Positions 9,810 through 19,024 of a stretch of DNA of 64,000 nucleotides are shown here, piece after piece. The notes beneath the pieces were generated by a model. That model saw only the letters and a list, made by a program, of their open reading frames with translations. It did not search any database and was not told the DNA's origin. Both the position numbers and the translations under genes were made by a program. Source of the stretch: Planomonospora sp. ID67723 (GTDB lineage Bacteria; Actinomycetota; Actinomycetes; Streptosporangiales; Streptosporangiaceae); the NCBI RefSeq assembly GCF_015711605.1, contig NZ_JABTEZ010000004.1:744001-808000 (forward strand), written 5' to 3'. How positions within the stretch are numbered: the stretch's first letter is position 1; each line of letters opens with the position of its first letter.

Positions 9810-10832
9810 TCAGCGGCTGCGGGCAGCCGCCGAGGCCGGGCTGATCATCAGCGAGGAGGAGTCGACGGCCTCGAAGTCGGCGCCTTTGAGCGTGCCCAGC
9901 ATGCGCAACTGGTCGTTGTCCCAGCGGTTGTCCGGCGTGCCGCTGATGAACCAGCTGGAACCGTTGTCCGCGACGATGACGCCGTAGGTCTTCATCGCCT
10001 CCGCGATCACTCTGGCCTGCCGGGGCAGCCTGCTCGTGTCCACGCCCGCCCGCAACCGCAACCGCAGACCCATGGGCGGCAGGGCCGCGTCGGTGCTGCT
10101 GGAGGCGAAATGACGCGCGGGCCAGACGTACTTCTTCTGGCTGCGCGGAACCGTCACCCGAATGGCGTGGTCGATCCGGCCCGCCGCGACCTCCTCGTAG
10201 CGGACCAGACCGGGCGCGATGGGCAGTCCCGCGGCGTCGGCGGACGTCCATCCGGCCGGGCGAAGCTTGTTCGACCTCAGGTCGAACACCGCGCCGGAGC
10301 CCGCACGCCACCCCCTGCCCCGGGGGTGGGCCGCATACAGCTCGTACAGTGTGCAGGAACCGGTATCCACGACCAGGACGTGCCGGTCCCCCTGGCTGGA
10401 GGGACCACCTTCGATGCGCGCGTTACGGGGAACGGGGTAGGGCCCTCGATCGCTCTCGTCGCCGTACTCGAACGAGACCGGAACCTTCGCCTGCCCCGCC
10501 TTGACGTAGGTGATGGGGATCCCGATCGGCCCGCCCTCCCACAGGCCCGAGCCGAAATCGGCCTTGACCTTCTTGGCCGTGCCGATGCTGGAGACGTATG
10601 CCCGGCTGTTGGGATGACGCGGCAGTCCGGAGACGTCGGCATGCCAGAAGCTGTTGGCGGGGGTGTTCGGGCAACCGCCGAGGGGGCCGGCCGAGGGGAC
10701 AGCCCGCCGGGAGTCGGCGGACACTGCGGATGCCTCAGGCACGGCTGCCAGGACGCCCGTGGTCGTGAGCGACAGGACCACGGCCATCCCGACGGTCGCG
10801 ATCGGAGCGGATGTCTTCTCTCGCTTCGTCAT
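9810..10832 (-). CDS. Conserved secreted protein of unknown function
   Basis: A 340-residue exported protein. The N-terminus MTKREKTSAPIATVGMAVVL leads a signal peptide ending about residue 35. The mature part begins with GGCPNTPANSFWHADVSGLP and carries blocks such as GIPITYVKAGQAKVPV, RGPYPVPRNARIEGG, DRHVLVVDTGSCTLYEL and GWTSADAAGLPIAPGLVRY. I recognise these blocks from uncharacterised secreted proteins of actinobacteria and other bacteria, but not with an assigned activity. The conserved acidic, His and Tyr residues suggest an extracellular enzyme or binding protein; this is inference. The start at 10832 removes six residues of the longer open frame. It is divergent from the LysRS-like gene and shares its promoter region. 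Confidence 0.72.
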   Translation of the reverse strand: MTKREKTSAPIATVGMAVVLSLTTTGVLAAVPEASAVSADSRRAVPSAGPLGGCPNTPANSFWHADVSGLPRHPNSRAYVSSIGTAKKVKADFGSGLWEGGPIGIPITYVKAGQAKVPVSFEYGDESDRGPYPVPRNARIEGGPSSQGDRHVLVVDTGSCTLYELYAAHPRGRGWRAGSGAVFDLRSNKLRPAGWTSADAAGLPIAPGLVRYEEVAAGRIDHAIRVTVPRSQKKYVWPARHFASSSTDAALPPMGLRLRLRAGVDTSRLPRQARVIAEAMKTYGVIVADNGSSWFISGTPDNRWDNDQLRMLGTLKGADFEAVDSSSLMISPASAAARSR

Positions 10833-11044
10833 GACGCTCGACCCTGCCAAGGATGCGAAGGAAGTTCAACCGGTGAGACCGACGTGGAGGAAGGTGCTCG
10901 CCGCAGGCCTCTTTTCGATGCTGCTCGGGGAAGTCGTCGGTTCCGCCGTCGTCTCCGGTCCTGTCTGGCAGCCTTCCCCGGACCCGGCCCTTCCTTCTCG
11001 CTGTTGTGGGACAGTCCTCGATTTTGATTTTGAACGGACGATCT

Positions 11045-11063
11045 CCTTTACAATGTAGATTAT
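11045..11063 (+). promoter_or_regulatory. Copy 2 of 19-bp shared element
   Basis: CCTTTACAATGTAGATTAT, differing from the copy at 3915 by one base. It lies 59 bases before the GTG of the LysRS-like gene, in a divergent intergenic region, inside an unusually A/T-rich patch (ATTTTGATTTTGAAC just upstream). A promoter or operator role is inferred from position, repetition and the TACA-A-TGTA dyad. Confidence 0.55.
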
Positions 11064-11121
11064 TACCGCGTTCTCCAGCCGGCCGGATCGCTGGGGGTGC
11101 CGGGCCTGGCAGGATACGTCG

Positions 11122-12810
11122 GTGGCATCACCTCCCTGGCTTGCCCGTGACACCGGAGCCGCCTGGATCTCCCGCCTCGCGGACGAGGCCGTCGCCGAGG
11201 CGGGACGGCGTGCGCAGGACGGGCCGGTCGTCTGCGCCTCGCGGCTCACCCCGTCCGGGCCGCTCCACCTCGGTGACCTGCGCGAGGTGATGACCTCGCA
11301 CCTGGTGGCCGAGGAACTCAGACACCGGGGTCACGACTCCGTGCATGTCCTGTTCTGGTATGACTTCGAGCGGTTCGGCGGGGCCCCTTCCGGGATCGGC
11401 GTCCCCGCCGGGACCCGCAGGGCATGGAACGAGCACATCGGCAAGCCGCTGACCTCGGTGCCGTCCCCGCCCTGGAGCGCCTACCTGAACTGGGCGTACT
11501 ACTTCGAGGAGCCGATGATCGCCGCCCTGGCCGATCTGGGCGTCACGTTCCGCGGGGCCAGCCAGGAACGGCTGTACGCCTCCGGCGCCGTCCGGGAACG
11601 GGTCCTTGTCGCCGTGCGTGAGCGCGCCCGGATCGGCGCGGCCCTGGCCCGCCACCGGACGGATCCCGGGGCGGCCGCAACCGGGAGCGGGACGACCTCC
11701 GGCGCGGAGGCGGGGAGTCCCGGATACTTCCCCTACCGGCCCTACTGCTCAGCGTGCGACCGCGACCCGACCACGGTCACCTCCTACGATGACGAGACCA
11801 CCGCGCTGGCCTACACCTGCGCCTGCGGGCACGCCGAGACCGTCCGGCTCGCCGAGCACGGCCGCGGCAGGCTGGCGCATGAGGTCGAGCTGGCCGTGTT
11901 CTGGGCCCACGAGGGCGTCGTCTTCGAACCCTCGAGGTTCTCCCCCGCCTCCCCCGGGCCGTCGCTCGCCGCCGCCGGGAGAATCATCAGGGAGGTCTTC
12001 AACGGTGAACGGCCCTTAGGGGCGGTGCACGCCCCCGTCTGCGTCTCCGGTATGGCCAGGAAGGACCGCAGCGGCCGCGTGCCGACCCCCGCCGCGGCGC
12101 TGGCGGTCATGGACCCACCGCTGCTGCGCCTGCCGTACGTGCGGCACCGGCCGGAGCAGCCCTTCACGATCGCCCTCGGCCGGGAGCTCCAGCGGGCCTA
12201 CGACGAATGGGACGCCCTCGCCCGTGAGGTCGCCGACGGTACGGCGGAGCCGGCCGAGGCCGTCGCCTACCGCCGCTCGGCCGGCGCCACCGGCCGTCCG
12301 CTCCCGGCTCCGCCCCGGCCGCTGCCGTACCACCTGCTCGCCTCGGTCGTGAACATCACCGCCGGCGACGGCGGGCGGATCCTGCGGGTTCTGCATGATC
12401 TGAACCCCGGGGACCCGGTGGCCTCCCTCGATGAGCTCTGGCCGCGGCTCGACCGGGCCGCGCACTGGATCGCCGGCCGGATCCCGGCCGGGCACCGTCC
12501 CCGGATCCGTGAGACGCCCGCCACCGGACTCCTCTCCTCTCTCGGCGCGGCCGAGCGCGCCTCGCTCCGGCACCTGCTGGACGGGCTGGACGAAAACCGG
12601 TCACTCGACGACCTGACCGCCCTGGTGTACGGAGTGCCGAAGCTTCAGGCCGGGTCCACCGCCGACGCCGCCCCCGAACTGAAGGCCGCCCAACGCGCCT
12701 TCTTCGCGCTGCTCTACACCCTGCTCCTCGGCTGCGACAGCGGCCCCCGGCTTCCGGCGCTGCTCCTCGCCCTCGGTCCCGACCGCGTACGGCGGCTCCT
12801 CGGCGCCTGA
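11122..12810 (+). CDS. Class I lysyl-tRNA synthetase-like protein with degenerate KMSKS loop
   Basis: A 562-residue protein of the archaeal-type class I LysRS family, which normally charges tRNA-Lys. The HIGH equivalent PLHLGDLRE is at residues 47-55 with HLGD in place of the usual HIGN/HLGN. A Cys-rich zinc-ribbon-like segment (YCSACDRDP, then TCACGHAET) follows, and the helical C-terminal anticodon region is present. The KMSKS position reads MARKDRSG (residues 311-318), so the ATP-stabilising loop is abnormal. It may be a weakened synthetase or a repurposed paralogue, for example in aminoacyl transfer. GTG start with AGGA seven bases upstream. It heads a probable operon with two nucleotidyltransferases, 110 bases downstream. 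Confidence 0.85.
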   Translation: MASPPWLARDTGAAWISRLADEAVAEAGRRAQDGPVVCASRLTPSGPLHLGDLREVMTSHLVAEELRHRGHDSVHVLFWYDFERFGGAPSGIGVPAGTRRAWNEHIGKPLTSVPSPPWSAYLNWAYYFEEPMIAALADLGVTFRGASQERLYASGAVRERVLVAVRERARIGAALARHRTDPGAAATGSGTTSGAEAGSPGYFPYRPYCSACDRDPTTVTSYDDETTALAYTCACGHAETVRLAEHGRGRLAHEVELAVFWAHEGVVFEPSRFSPASPGPSLAAAGRIIREVFNGERPLGAVHAPVCVSGMARKDRSGRVPTPAAALAVMDPPLLRLPYVRHRPEQPFTIALGRELQRAYDEWDALAREVADGTAEPAEAVAYRRSAGATGRPLPAPPRPLPYHLLASVVNITAGDGGRILRVLHDLNPGDPVASLDELWPRLDRAAHWIAGRIPAGHRPRIRETPATGLLSSLGAAERASLRHLLDGLDENRSLDDLTALVYGVPKLQAGSTADAAPELKAAQRAFFALLYTLLLGCDSGPRLPALLLALGPDRVRRLLGA

Positions 12811-12920
12811 CGCAGAACTCCGGCGGCCCAGGCTCCCCGGAAAACGGCTCCCCGGAAAACGGCTTGGCGGGAGGGGGCCGGTGAGGGCTACCGTGGAAGA
12901 CTTTCCATCGAGGGGGCGTT

Positions 12921-13601
12921 ATGGGCGGCTCGGAGCGGAATGCGTGCTCTGTCAGCATTCCAGAGCACCTGGTGTTGTCAGTGGTCGTCGGCTCGCGTGC
13001 CTACGGGCTGGAGACCGAGGAGTCCGACGTGGACCGGCGCGGTGTCTTCGCCGCGCCGACCCCGATGTTCTGGCGGCTGGACAAGCCTCCCACCCACATC
13101 GAGGGCCCCGCTCCGGAGCAGTTCTCCTGGGAGGTCGAACGGTTCTGCACCCTGGCGCTGGAGGCCAACCCGACGGTCCTGGAATGCCTGTGGTCGCCGA
13201 TCGTCGAGAGCGTCGCTCCTGCGGGCGAGGAACTGCTGGCCATCCGGCGTTCCTTCCTGTCCACGCGTGCCCGCCGGACATTCACCGGCTACGCCGACGC
13301 GCAGTTCCGCCGGCTGGACCCCGGACGGCCGAAGTGGAAGCAGGCCATGCACATGATCAGGCTGCTGATCAGCGGGCTGCACCTGGCGCGGGCGGGCGAG
13401 CCCCTGGTGCGCATGGACGAGTACCGCGACCGGCTGCTGGCCGTACGGCGGGGCGAGATGCCGTGGACGCAGGTGGAGCGCTGGCGCGCCGAGCTCTCGG
13501 CCGCCTTCGACGACCTCGGCGGCACGGACGCCCTGCCCGAGGCACCCGACCGGCGAACCGTCGACGACTACCTGATCAGCGTGCGGAGGTCCCTGCTGTG
13601 A
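12921..13601 (+). CDS. RlaP-like nucleotidyltransferase (PF10127-type), first of pair
   Basis: A 226-residue protein with the pol-beta nucleotidyltransferase signature VGSRAYGLETEESDVDRRGV: Gly24-Ser25 bind the nucleotide and Asp36 and Asp38 bind metal. This V-G-S-x-A-x-G-L and S-D-x-D-x-R-G pattern is that of the RlaP-like (PF10127) group, some members of which accompany RNA ligases. Substrate unknown. GAGGGGG ribosome site four bases before the ATG. Its stop overlaps the GTG of the next gene by four bases, so the two are translationally coupled. Whether it acts on tRNA, as its LysRS-like neighbour hints, is inference. Confidence 0.8.
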   Translation: MGGSERNACSVSIPEHLVLSVVVGSRAYGLETEESDVDRRGVFAAPTPMFWRLDKPPTHIEGPAPEQFSWEVERFCTLALEANPTVLECLWSPIVESVAPAGEELLAIRRSFLSTRARRTFTGYADAQFRRLDPGRPKWKQAMHMIRLLISGLHLARAGEPLVRMDEYRDRLLAVRRGEMPWTQVERWRAELSAAFDDLGGTDALPEAPDRRTVDDYLISVRRSLL

Positions 13602-14356
13602 CCGTATCCCTGCCGGCCTGGCTGGCCGAGATCCCCGCCGAGCAGCCGTACACCCTGGCCTTCGCCACGGTCAGCGGCGCGCACTTGTACGGCTTCCCGT
13701 CCACCGATTCCGACGTGGACCTGCGCGGCGTGCACGTGCTGCCGCTGGAGGAGGTCGTCGGGCTGCGGACCGGGCAGGAGACCGTCATCGGCTCCTGGAC
13801 ACGCCACGGTGTCGAGGTGGACCTCGTCACCCACGACCTGGCCAAGTTCTGCCGCCTGCTGCTGCGCCGCAACGGCTACGTCCTGGAGCAGCTGCTCTCT
13901 CCGCTGGTGGTGGCGTCCTCCCCGGTCCACGAGGAGCTGATCGCCGCCGCCCCGGGGTGCGTCACCCGCGGCCACGCCCACCACTACCTGGGCTTCGCCC
14001 GGACCCAGTGGCGGCTGTTCGAACGGTCCGGTGAGCTCAAGCCGCTGCTCTACACCTTCCGGGTGCTGCTGACCGGCGTCCACCTGATGCGCACCGGCAC
14101 GCTCGTCGCCGACCTCACCCGCCTCGGCGGCGGCCCGCCGTACCTGGCGGACCTGGTGGCGGCCAAACGCTCGGCGGAGCACGGCGTACTGCCCGCCGGC
14201 GCCCCCGAGCGCCTGCGGTTGGAGCGCGACGTCGCCCGGCTGACGGCCGAGCTGGAGGAGGCGAGGGACTCCTCCCCGCTCCCGGAGACGGCGAACGCGG
14301 GTGATCTCCTGCACGACCTCGTCGTCCGCACCCGCCTGGCGGCCCGTGTCGCCTAG
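13598..14356 (+). CDS. RlaP-like nucleotidyltransferase, second of pair
   Basis: A 252-residue relative of the preceding gene, with SGAHLYGFPSTDSDVDLRGV at residues 26-45. The usual G-S pair is G-A here, while metal ligands Asp39 and Asp41 are kept. A third acidic candidate is in GVEVDLVTHDLAKF. The C-terminal helical part (LARTQWRLFERS-like and LKPLLYTFRVLLTG) matches the same fold. The GTG start overlaps the upstream TGA (GTGA), indicating coupling and suggesting the two proteins work together, perhaps as a heterodimer. Activity is not established. Confidence 0.78.
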   Translation: MTVSLPAWLAEIPAEQPYTLAFATVSGAHLYGFPSTDSDVDLRGVHVLPLEEVVGLRTGQETVIGSWTRHGVEVDLVTHDLAKFCRLLLRRNGYVLEQLLSPLVVASSPVHEELIAAAPGCVTRGHAHHYLGFARTQWRLFERSGELKPLLYTFRVLLTGVHLMRTGTLVADLTRLGGGPPYLADLVAAKRSAEHGVLPAGAPERLRLERDVARLTAELEEARDSSPLPETANAGDLLHDLVVRTRLAARVA

Positions 14357-14586
14357 CGAGAGCCGGTCGGCGGGAGACCGCAGCGCGAGACCCTGCCGGA
14401 GGACCCTGCGGCCTGTCCGCATCCGGCCGGGCACGTCCGCGCAGCCCAGGACGGTGATCACTCATCGTGATCACCCGAAGGAATGGAACGTCCCGGTGAG
14501 GTGACGAAGACTGGCCTTCGGGCTGCGATCCGGTCGCCCGGCCGCTCGAGCCCGCGTTCAAACCGGAACCGACCTGGGAGAGGCGA

Positions 14587-15372
14587 ATGGAGACACGGGA
14601 AGGACAGCGGGCCATCTGGGCCTCGGGAGACTACCGGACGGTGGGTGCGCAGTTCCTCCTCGCCAGCGAACTGCTCACCGAGGCGCTCGACCTGCGGGCG
14701 AACGAACGGCTGCTCGACGTGGCCACCGGGACCGGCAACCTGGCGCTCGCCGCCGCCCGCCGGGCTGCCGCCGTGACCGCCCTCGACCTCGTTCCGGACC
14801 TGCTCGGCCACGCGCGGCGCCGGGCCGACGCGGAAGGGCTCGCCGTCGCCTTCCACGAGGGTGACGCCGAGGACCTGCCCTTCCCCGACTCCTCCTTCGA
14901 CGTGGTGACCTCCGCGTTCGGCGTGATGTTCGCCCGCAACCAGGAACGGGCCGCCGCCGAGCTGATGCGCGTCTGCCGTCCCGGAGGGCGGATCGGCCTG
15001 GCGACCTGGACCCCCGAGAGCTACATGGGCCGCATGCTGGAGCTGAACACCCGGTACGTCCCCGTCCCGGAGGGCACGCACCCGCCGACCCGGTGGGGCA
15101 CCCGGGAAGGGCTGGCGGAGCTGTTCGGCTCCGGGACCGGGATCCACGCCACCCCCCGCACCCTGCGCTGGCGGTTCCCCTCCCCCGCCGAGCACGCCCA
15201 GGTCTGGGCGGACGTGTACGGCCCGACCGCGACGACCATGGACGCCCTCGGCGAGGAAGGACGGGCCGCGCTGGTCGGGGACCTGCTGGCGCTGGCCGAG
15301 GAGCTCAACACCGACACCACCGGCGCCCTGCTGCTGCCCTTGGACTACCTGGAGGTCGTGATCTCTCTCTAG
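14587..15372 (+). CDS. Class I SAM-dependent methyltransferase
   Basis: A 261-residue methyltransferase with the SAM-binding motif I LLDVATGTGNLAL near residues 41-53, acidic motif II ALDLVPDLL, motif GDAEDLPFPDSSFDVV and post-motif LMRVCRPGGRIGLATW. This arrangement resembles UbiE/Coq5-like small-molecule methyltransferases. The substrate is unknown. GGGAGAGG precedes the ATG. A 230-base gap separates it from the nucleotidyltransferase pair on the same strand; membership in that operon is possible but not shown. The closing half (HATPRTLRWRFPSPAEHAQVW) has an aromatic-rich substrate cap. Confidence 0.88.
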   Translation: METREGQRAIWASGDYRTVGAQFLLASELLTEALDLRANERLLDVATGTGNLALAAARRAAAVTALDLVPDLLGHARRRADAEGLAVAFHEGDAEDLPFPDSSFDVVTSAFGVMFARNQERAAAELMRVCRPGGRIGLATWTPESYMGRMLELNTRYVPVPEGTHPPTRWGTREGLAELFGSGTGIHATPRTLRWRFPSPAEHAQVWADVYGPTATTMDALGEEGRAALVGDLLALAEELNTDTTGALLLPLDYLEVVISL

Positions 15373-15436
15373 GTCTCCGGCGGAGATCGCTCCGGGCAGG
15401 AGCGCCGGCCCGCTCCCGGTCGTGGCCGCGCGCTCC

Positions 15437-16585
15437 TCAGGACCGGCGGGTGACGCGCTGGACACCCGGATATCCGTGCTCGGCCATCATGCTGGCGTGC
15501 CGGAGGATCTCCTCCGGGCTGGTGGCCTGCGGCATCTGCACGCAAGCGGTCTGGGGCGCGGCCGTACTCCGGCCGACCCGGCAGACCACCGCGGTGAGCC
15601 GGACGGTGATGAAGTCGGCGATCTGCGCGCCGAACTCGATGGGTCTTCCGTTGATGGTGATGTCGCCGACGGTGAAGTTCCTGTTGACCGGCACCTCGTA
15701 GACGGCCCGGACCGGATATCCGGCGTCGCCGCGCACGTATCTCCAGTAGCCCATGGGGTCGGAGCCGTCGGGTGCGCTCCACCCGTCGGTCGACAGGCCG
15801 TCGATGTACAGGCCGACCGGGTCGGCCAGCGAGATGTCGGCCCTCTGCCGGGCGGCGGAGTTCACGACCTGCCCTATGTGGGGGTCGCTGTTGCGTTCGG
15901 CGGCGCCGTACTTGCTGCAGTTGATGAGTTCCTCTGCGGTGGTGAGCTCCCTGCCGTCGATGACGCGCCGGATGGTGGCGGCGGCGGCGAGCTCGATCTC
16001 GGCGTCGAGGGTGTTCGACTGCTGGATGAGGTGCATGGCGCCGTGAGTGGTGGAGTTGTTCCACTCGTTGCGGGGCCGGTAGCGTCCGTCGGGGCCGAAC
16101 AGGTCGCTTCTCTGCACGTCCGGGCTGACGTGCCGCCGGTAGAGGTCGACGACGACGTCGGGCCGTGTCTGGGCGAGCACCTCCCAGTACTCCGGCCCTT
16201 CGCAGGTGAAGGTGACGCGTGTGATCTTCCCGGCATCGTTGCGGGTGACGCTCCATTCGCAGTATTCGTCCTGCACGTCGCGGCTGGAGTCGGCATGCTC
16301 CCAGCGCTTCCTGTCCCCGATGGAATGGAGTTTGACGCGGCGGGGGAAAGCGGTCCACCTGACCGCCACCTCGGCCGCGTCCGGAGCGGTCTCGGTCTTG
16401 GTGAGGTTGTAGAACTGCGGGCGCGGGCTGTCGTGCAGCGCCTGGCTCGGATCGGGACCCTTGATCGCGCGGTCGACGCTCTCGGAGATGAGAACGTGCC
16501 ATGCCTGGCGGCCGATCTCGTCGAGGTCGGTGAGCCGTCCCGGCGGTCCGTACGCGGCGAGCCTGCTGGCGGTAATGGTCATCAT
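15437..16585 (-). CDS. Uncharacterised protein, second gene of unknown pair
   Basis: A 382-residue soluble protein with no signal peptide. I do not recognise a characterised family. Notable stretches are SRPQFYNLTKTETAPDAAEV-like N-terminal text, CEWSVTRNDAGKITRVTFTC, ARTRPDVVVDLY-like and EWNNSTTHGAMHLIQQSNTLDAEIEL, with Asn, Thr and His concentrated mid-protein, which could form an active site. It lies 73 bases downstream of an equally unrecognised 533-residue gene on the same strand, so the two probably form an operon. Codon bias is normal, which supports a real gene. No function is claimed. Confidence 0.68.
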   Translation of the reverse strand: MMTITASRLAAYGPPGRLTDLDEIGRQAWHVLISESVDRAIKGPDPSQALHDSPRPQFYNLTKTETAPDAAEVAVRWTAFPRRVKLHSIGDRKRWEHADSSRDVQDEYCEWSVTRNDAGKITRVTFTCEGPEYWEVLAQTRPDVVVDLYRRHVSPDVQRSDLFGPDGRYRPRNEWNNSTTHGAMHLIQQSNTLDAEIELAAAATIRRVIDGRELTTAEELINCSKYGAAERNSDPHIGQVVNSAARQRADISLADPVGLYIDGLSTDGWSAPDGSDPMGYWRYVRGDAGYPVRAVYEVPVNRNFTVGDITINGRPIEFGAQIADFITVRLTAVVCRVGRSTAAPQTACVQMPQATSPEEILRHASMMAEHGYPGVQRVTRRS

Positions 16586-16658
16586 GCTCCTCAGGTGGCA
16601 GGTGGTCGGGCCACGGCGGCGAATCCGGTGGGCCGGAAGCGGCGGATCCGCGGGCCGT

Positions 16659-18260
16659 TCAGGGGCGGGTGGCGACCGTGGCGTCCTCGGTCATCCGCAG
16701 GCGAGGGGCGTCCTCCGGGATGCCGGTGGCCGGCAAGGTCAGCTCGAACTCGTTGAGCCGCATCATCTTGAAGTCACGCCGTCGCGACTCCGCCAGCCGT
16801 ACGTAGTCGCCGAACCCGTCGGCGGTGCGGATGCGCGCGCCGGCCTTCTCCAGGTAGGCGCTCAGACGTGATCCGAACTCGGCGCGCCAGCGGTCGTCGG
16901 GCAGTGCCCAGCCCGCGGCGAAGCGCCGCTCGGGGCTGCCGGCCGGCGACCTGCCGGCGGCCGTGACGATCGCCTCGGCGATCCGTTCGTCCAGCGCGTC
17001 GATCGGCGTCGCCTCGGCGGGAACGTACGTCATCAACCGGGCGCGGTCGGGGCTGAAGACCGGGCTGGGAAAGTCCACCATCAGCGCGCAGGCCGCGAAC
17101 TTCGCGGAGACCAGACCTTTGCGCACCATCTGGTTGGCGACGTCGTTGTCCTCATAGGCCGCCTCGGGCACCACGAAGGCGAAGAAGGTGTCTCCTTCCT
17201 GGGAGAACCCGCTCGTCTTCTCCTCCAGACGGAAGTCGAACATGATCAGGCTGTCGAGGTACAGCGCGCCCGGGACCGAGGGCGGGACCGCGGTGACATC
17301 CAGGCCGAGATCGTCGACCAGGGCGTCGGCGTTCAACCAGAAACCCAGAGGCAGCACCAGATCCTGGCCGGGCGAGACGGCCGCGCTCTGGGTGAGGGCA
17401 CTGGCGAGGTTCACCGACGTTCCGGTGAACAGCTGGCGGAGCAGCTGGTCGGGGCGGCGCAGCACGCCGTCGGCGATGACGGCCTCCAGCCGGGCGCCCG
17501 TCCACCGGCTCACCAGCGCCCTGATCATCGGCTCCAGTTCCTCGGCGCCGCGGACCTGCCGGTACAGCGGGTCCGCGCGGAGCGGATCGGAGGGAGCGAG
17601 CTGGATCTGGGCCGCCATGGACTGCCAGTTGCCCCAGGGCTGTTTCAGCTCCTTCATCACCACGCTGCCGTTGACGTGGCTGTCGAAACAGCCCTTCCCC
17701 CGGGACTCGGGCGCCAGCGCCGCCCACGAGTCGCCCGTCCACACCCAGGCGGGTGTGATGCGCATGTAGTAGTTGAAGACCCGCGCGACCGGATCCCAGG
17801 CGATGACCTGCAGGAAACCGTCGGCGGGGTCGCCCGTGGCCGCGGTGCTGATCAGCAGATCAGGAGCGCTGCCGCGTTCGGCGCGTGTCAGGGTGAAGCG
17901 CAGGTCACGCCGGAGCTGCGGGGCGTTCTGCGGGGGAATCTGCCCGGCCTCACCGATCATGAAGACCTTCTGTTCCGGAACCGTCCCGCTCCGGTCGATC
18001 TCGGCGAGCAGTTCGTGCACCGTCATCGGGAACCGCCCTCGGCGGAAGGTGACGGTGGCCATCGGATCTCCCAGCCGGGCGATCTCCTCGGCGCTCATCG
18101 GCCGCGGCTCGGGGTCCACCCCGCTCACGCCGCGGTAGAGCCGTCCCGCCTCCAGGAGCGGCGACCCGGCCTCGTCGCCGGCCGCCTCCGCCGTGAGGCT
18201 GCCGGGCAGGTCCCGCTCCCACGCGGTGGCCCGCCGTCGCTGCCGCGCCCTCTCCCACAT
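16659..18260 (-). CDS. Uncharacterised protein, first gene of unknown pair
   Basis: A 533-residue soluble protein without signal peptide or membrane helices. No known family is recognised. Visible features include VFMIGEAGQIPPQNAPQLRR, a middle region with YYMRITPAWVWTGDSWAAL and GCFDSHVNGSVVMKELKQPW, and LPLGFWLNADALVDDLGLD. The order of aromatic and acidic blocks suggests a large globular enzyme-like fold, but no catalytic motif is secure. It precedes the 382-residue unknown on the same strand. The ATG at 18260 is the only start used here; promoter elements upstream are not clear. Confidence 0.68.
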   Translation of the reverse strand: MWERARQRRRATAWERDLPGSLTAEAAGDEAGSPLLEAGRLYRGVSGVDPEPRPMSAEEIARLGDPMATVTFRRGRFPMTVHELLAEIDRSGTVPEQKVFMIGEAGQIPPQNAPQLRRDLRFTLTRAERGSAPDLLISTAATGDPADGFLQVIAWDPVARVFNYYMRITPAWVWTGDSWAALAPESRGKGCFDSHVNGSVVMKELKQPWGNWQSMAAQIQLAPSDPLRADPLYRQVRGAEELEPMIRALVSRWTGARLEAVIADGVLRRPDQLLRQLFTGTSVNLASALTQSAAVSPGQDLVLPLGFWLNADALVDDLGLDVTAVPPSVPGALYLDSLIMFDFRLEEKTSGFSQEGDTFFAFVVPEAAYEDNDVANQMVRKGLVSAKFAACALMVDFPSPVFSPDRARLMTYVPAEATPIDALDERIAEAIVTAAGRSPAGSPERRFAAGWALPDDRWRAEFGSRLSAYLEKAGARIRTADGFGDYVRLAESRRRDFKMMRLNEFELTLPATGIPEDAPRLRMTEDATVATRP

Positions 18261-18489
18261 GCGTGCACTCCCGTAGCGATACTCGCATCACTCTCCGCGA
18301 CTCTACGGCAGCACCACGTGACGCCCCGCGATCGGGGTGGCCGGTGGGGCATACCGCTTCGGCGGACCGGCCGGTCGACCGGCGTCTCGGGCGGATCCTG
18401 CGCACCCGGGCCTCACGCCCGCCCCGACGCGACGGCAGGCCCGCCAGTGCCCGTCCCGGCGGGAGAACGCCGCCTGCCTGAAGCTCGTC

Positions 18490-18905
18490 TCAGGACGTTT
18501 TCCGAGGGACCGCGGCCATCAAGCGTTGCGCGACGGCCCTGGCGCCGTCCGTGCGCACCGTGCCGGCGACGACCCGCGCGCGGGCGGCCGCGTCGGGCCG
18601 CAGGACGTGACGGAGCCTCGTCCGGCAGGATCCAGGCGCCGGTCTGGCACACGGTCTGGTCGGCGGGATCGGGCCAGGGTCCCAAGGTCGGGTCGGCGGC
18701 CGGCCAGGGCCGGTCGGTGAAGACGTGGCTGCGCACGTCAGGGACCGGGGCCAGGCCGACTGACGCCCGGTGGGAGTTGAGCGCGGCGCCGAACATGTCG
18801 TTGAAGCGTTCGGCGTCCCGAGTCCAGAGCTCGCGGTTGTCGGCCGTTGCGGACGCCGGCATCTGCCCCGGCAACGGTGAAAGCGGGGCCAGGACGGAGT
18901 GCCTC
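18490..18905 (-). pseudogene. Relic of a GT1 (MGT/EryCIII-type) glycosyltransferase
   Basis: On the minus strand, one frame encodes DNRELWTRDAERFNDMFGAA, LNSHRASVGLAPVPDVRSHV and QTGAWILPDE, which match the central part of macrolide-type family 1 glycosyltransferases. About 40 bases later the C-terminal signature continues in another frame (ARARVVAGTVRTDGARAVAQ). The N-terminal half and most of the sugar-nucleotide domain are missing. The fragment therefore looks like the product of an internal deletion with a frameshift plus 5' loss. It has no usable start codon with ribosome site. Confidence 0.65.
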
Positions 18906-19024
18906 TGAGCACCGGCCCTGTTCCCCGATTCGATCCTCCGGCCGCACGGCGGGGCAGGGTACGGGCGGACGGGATGCCGGCCGGTTAGTCGGATGATCGC
19001 GGATCATCCGGATGCAGCCGCACC

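Noticed and set aside
12833-12862. Two tandem copies of GGCTCCCCGGAAAAC before the first nucleotidyltransferase
   Set aside because: Only two short units in a G+C-rich spacer; too little to claim a repeat element or regulatory site.
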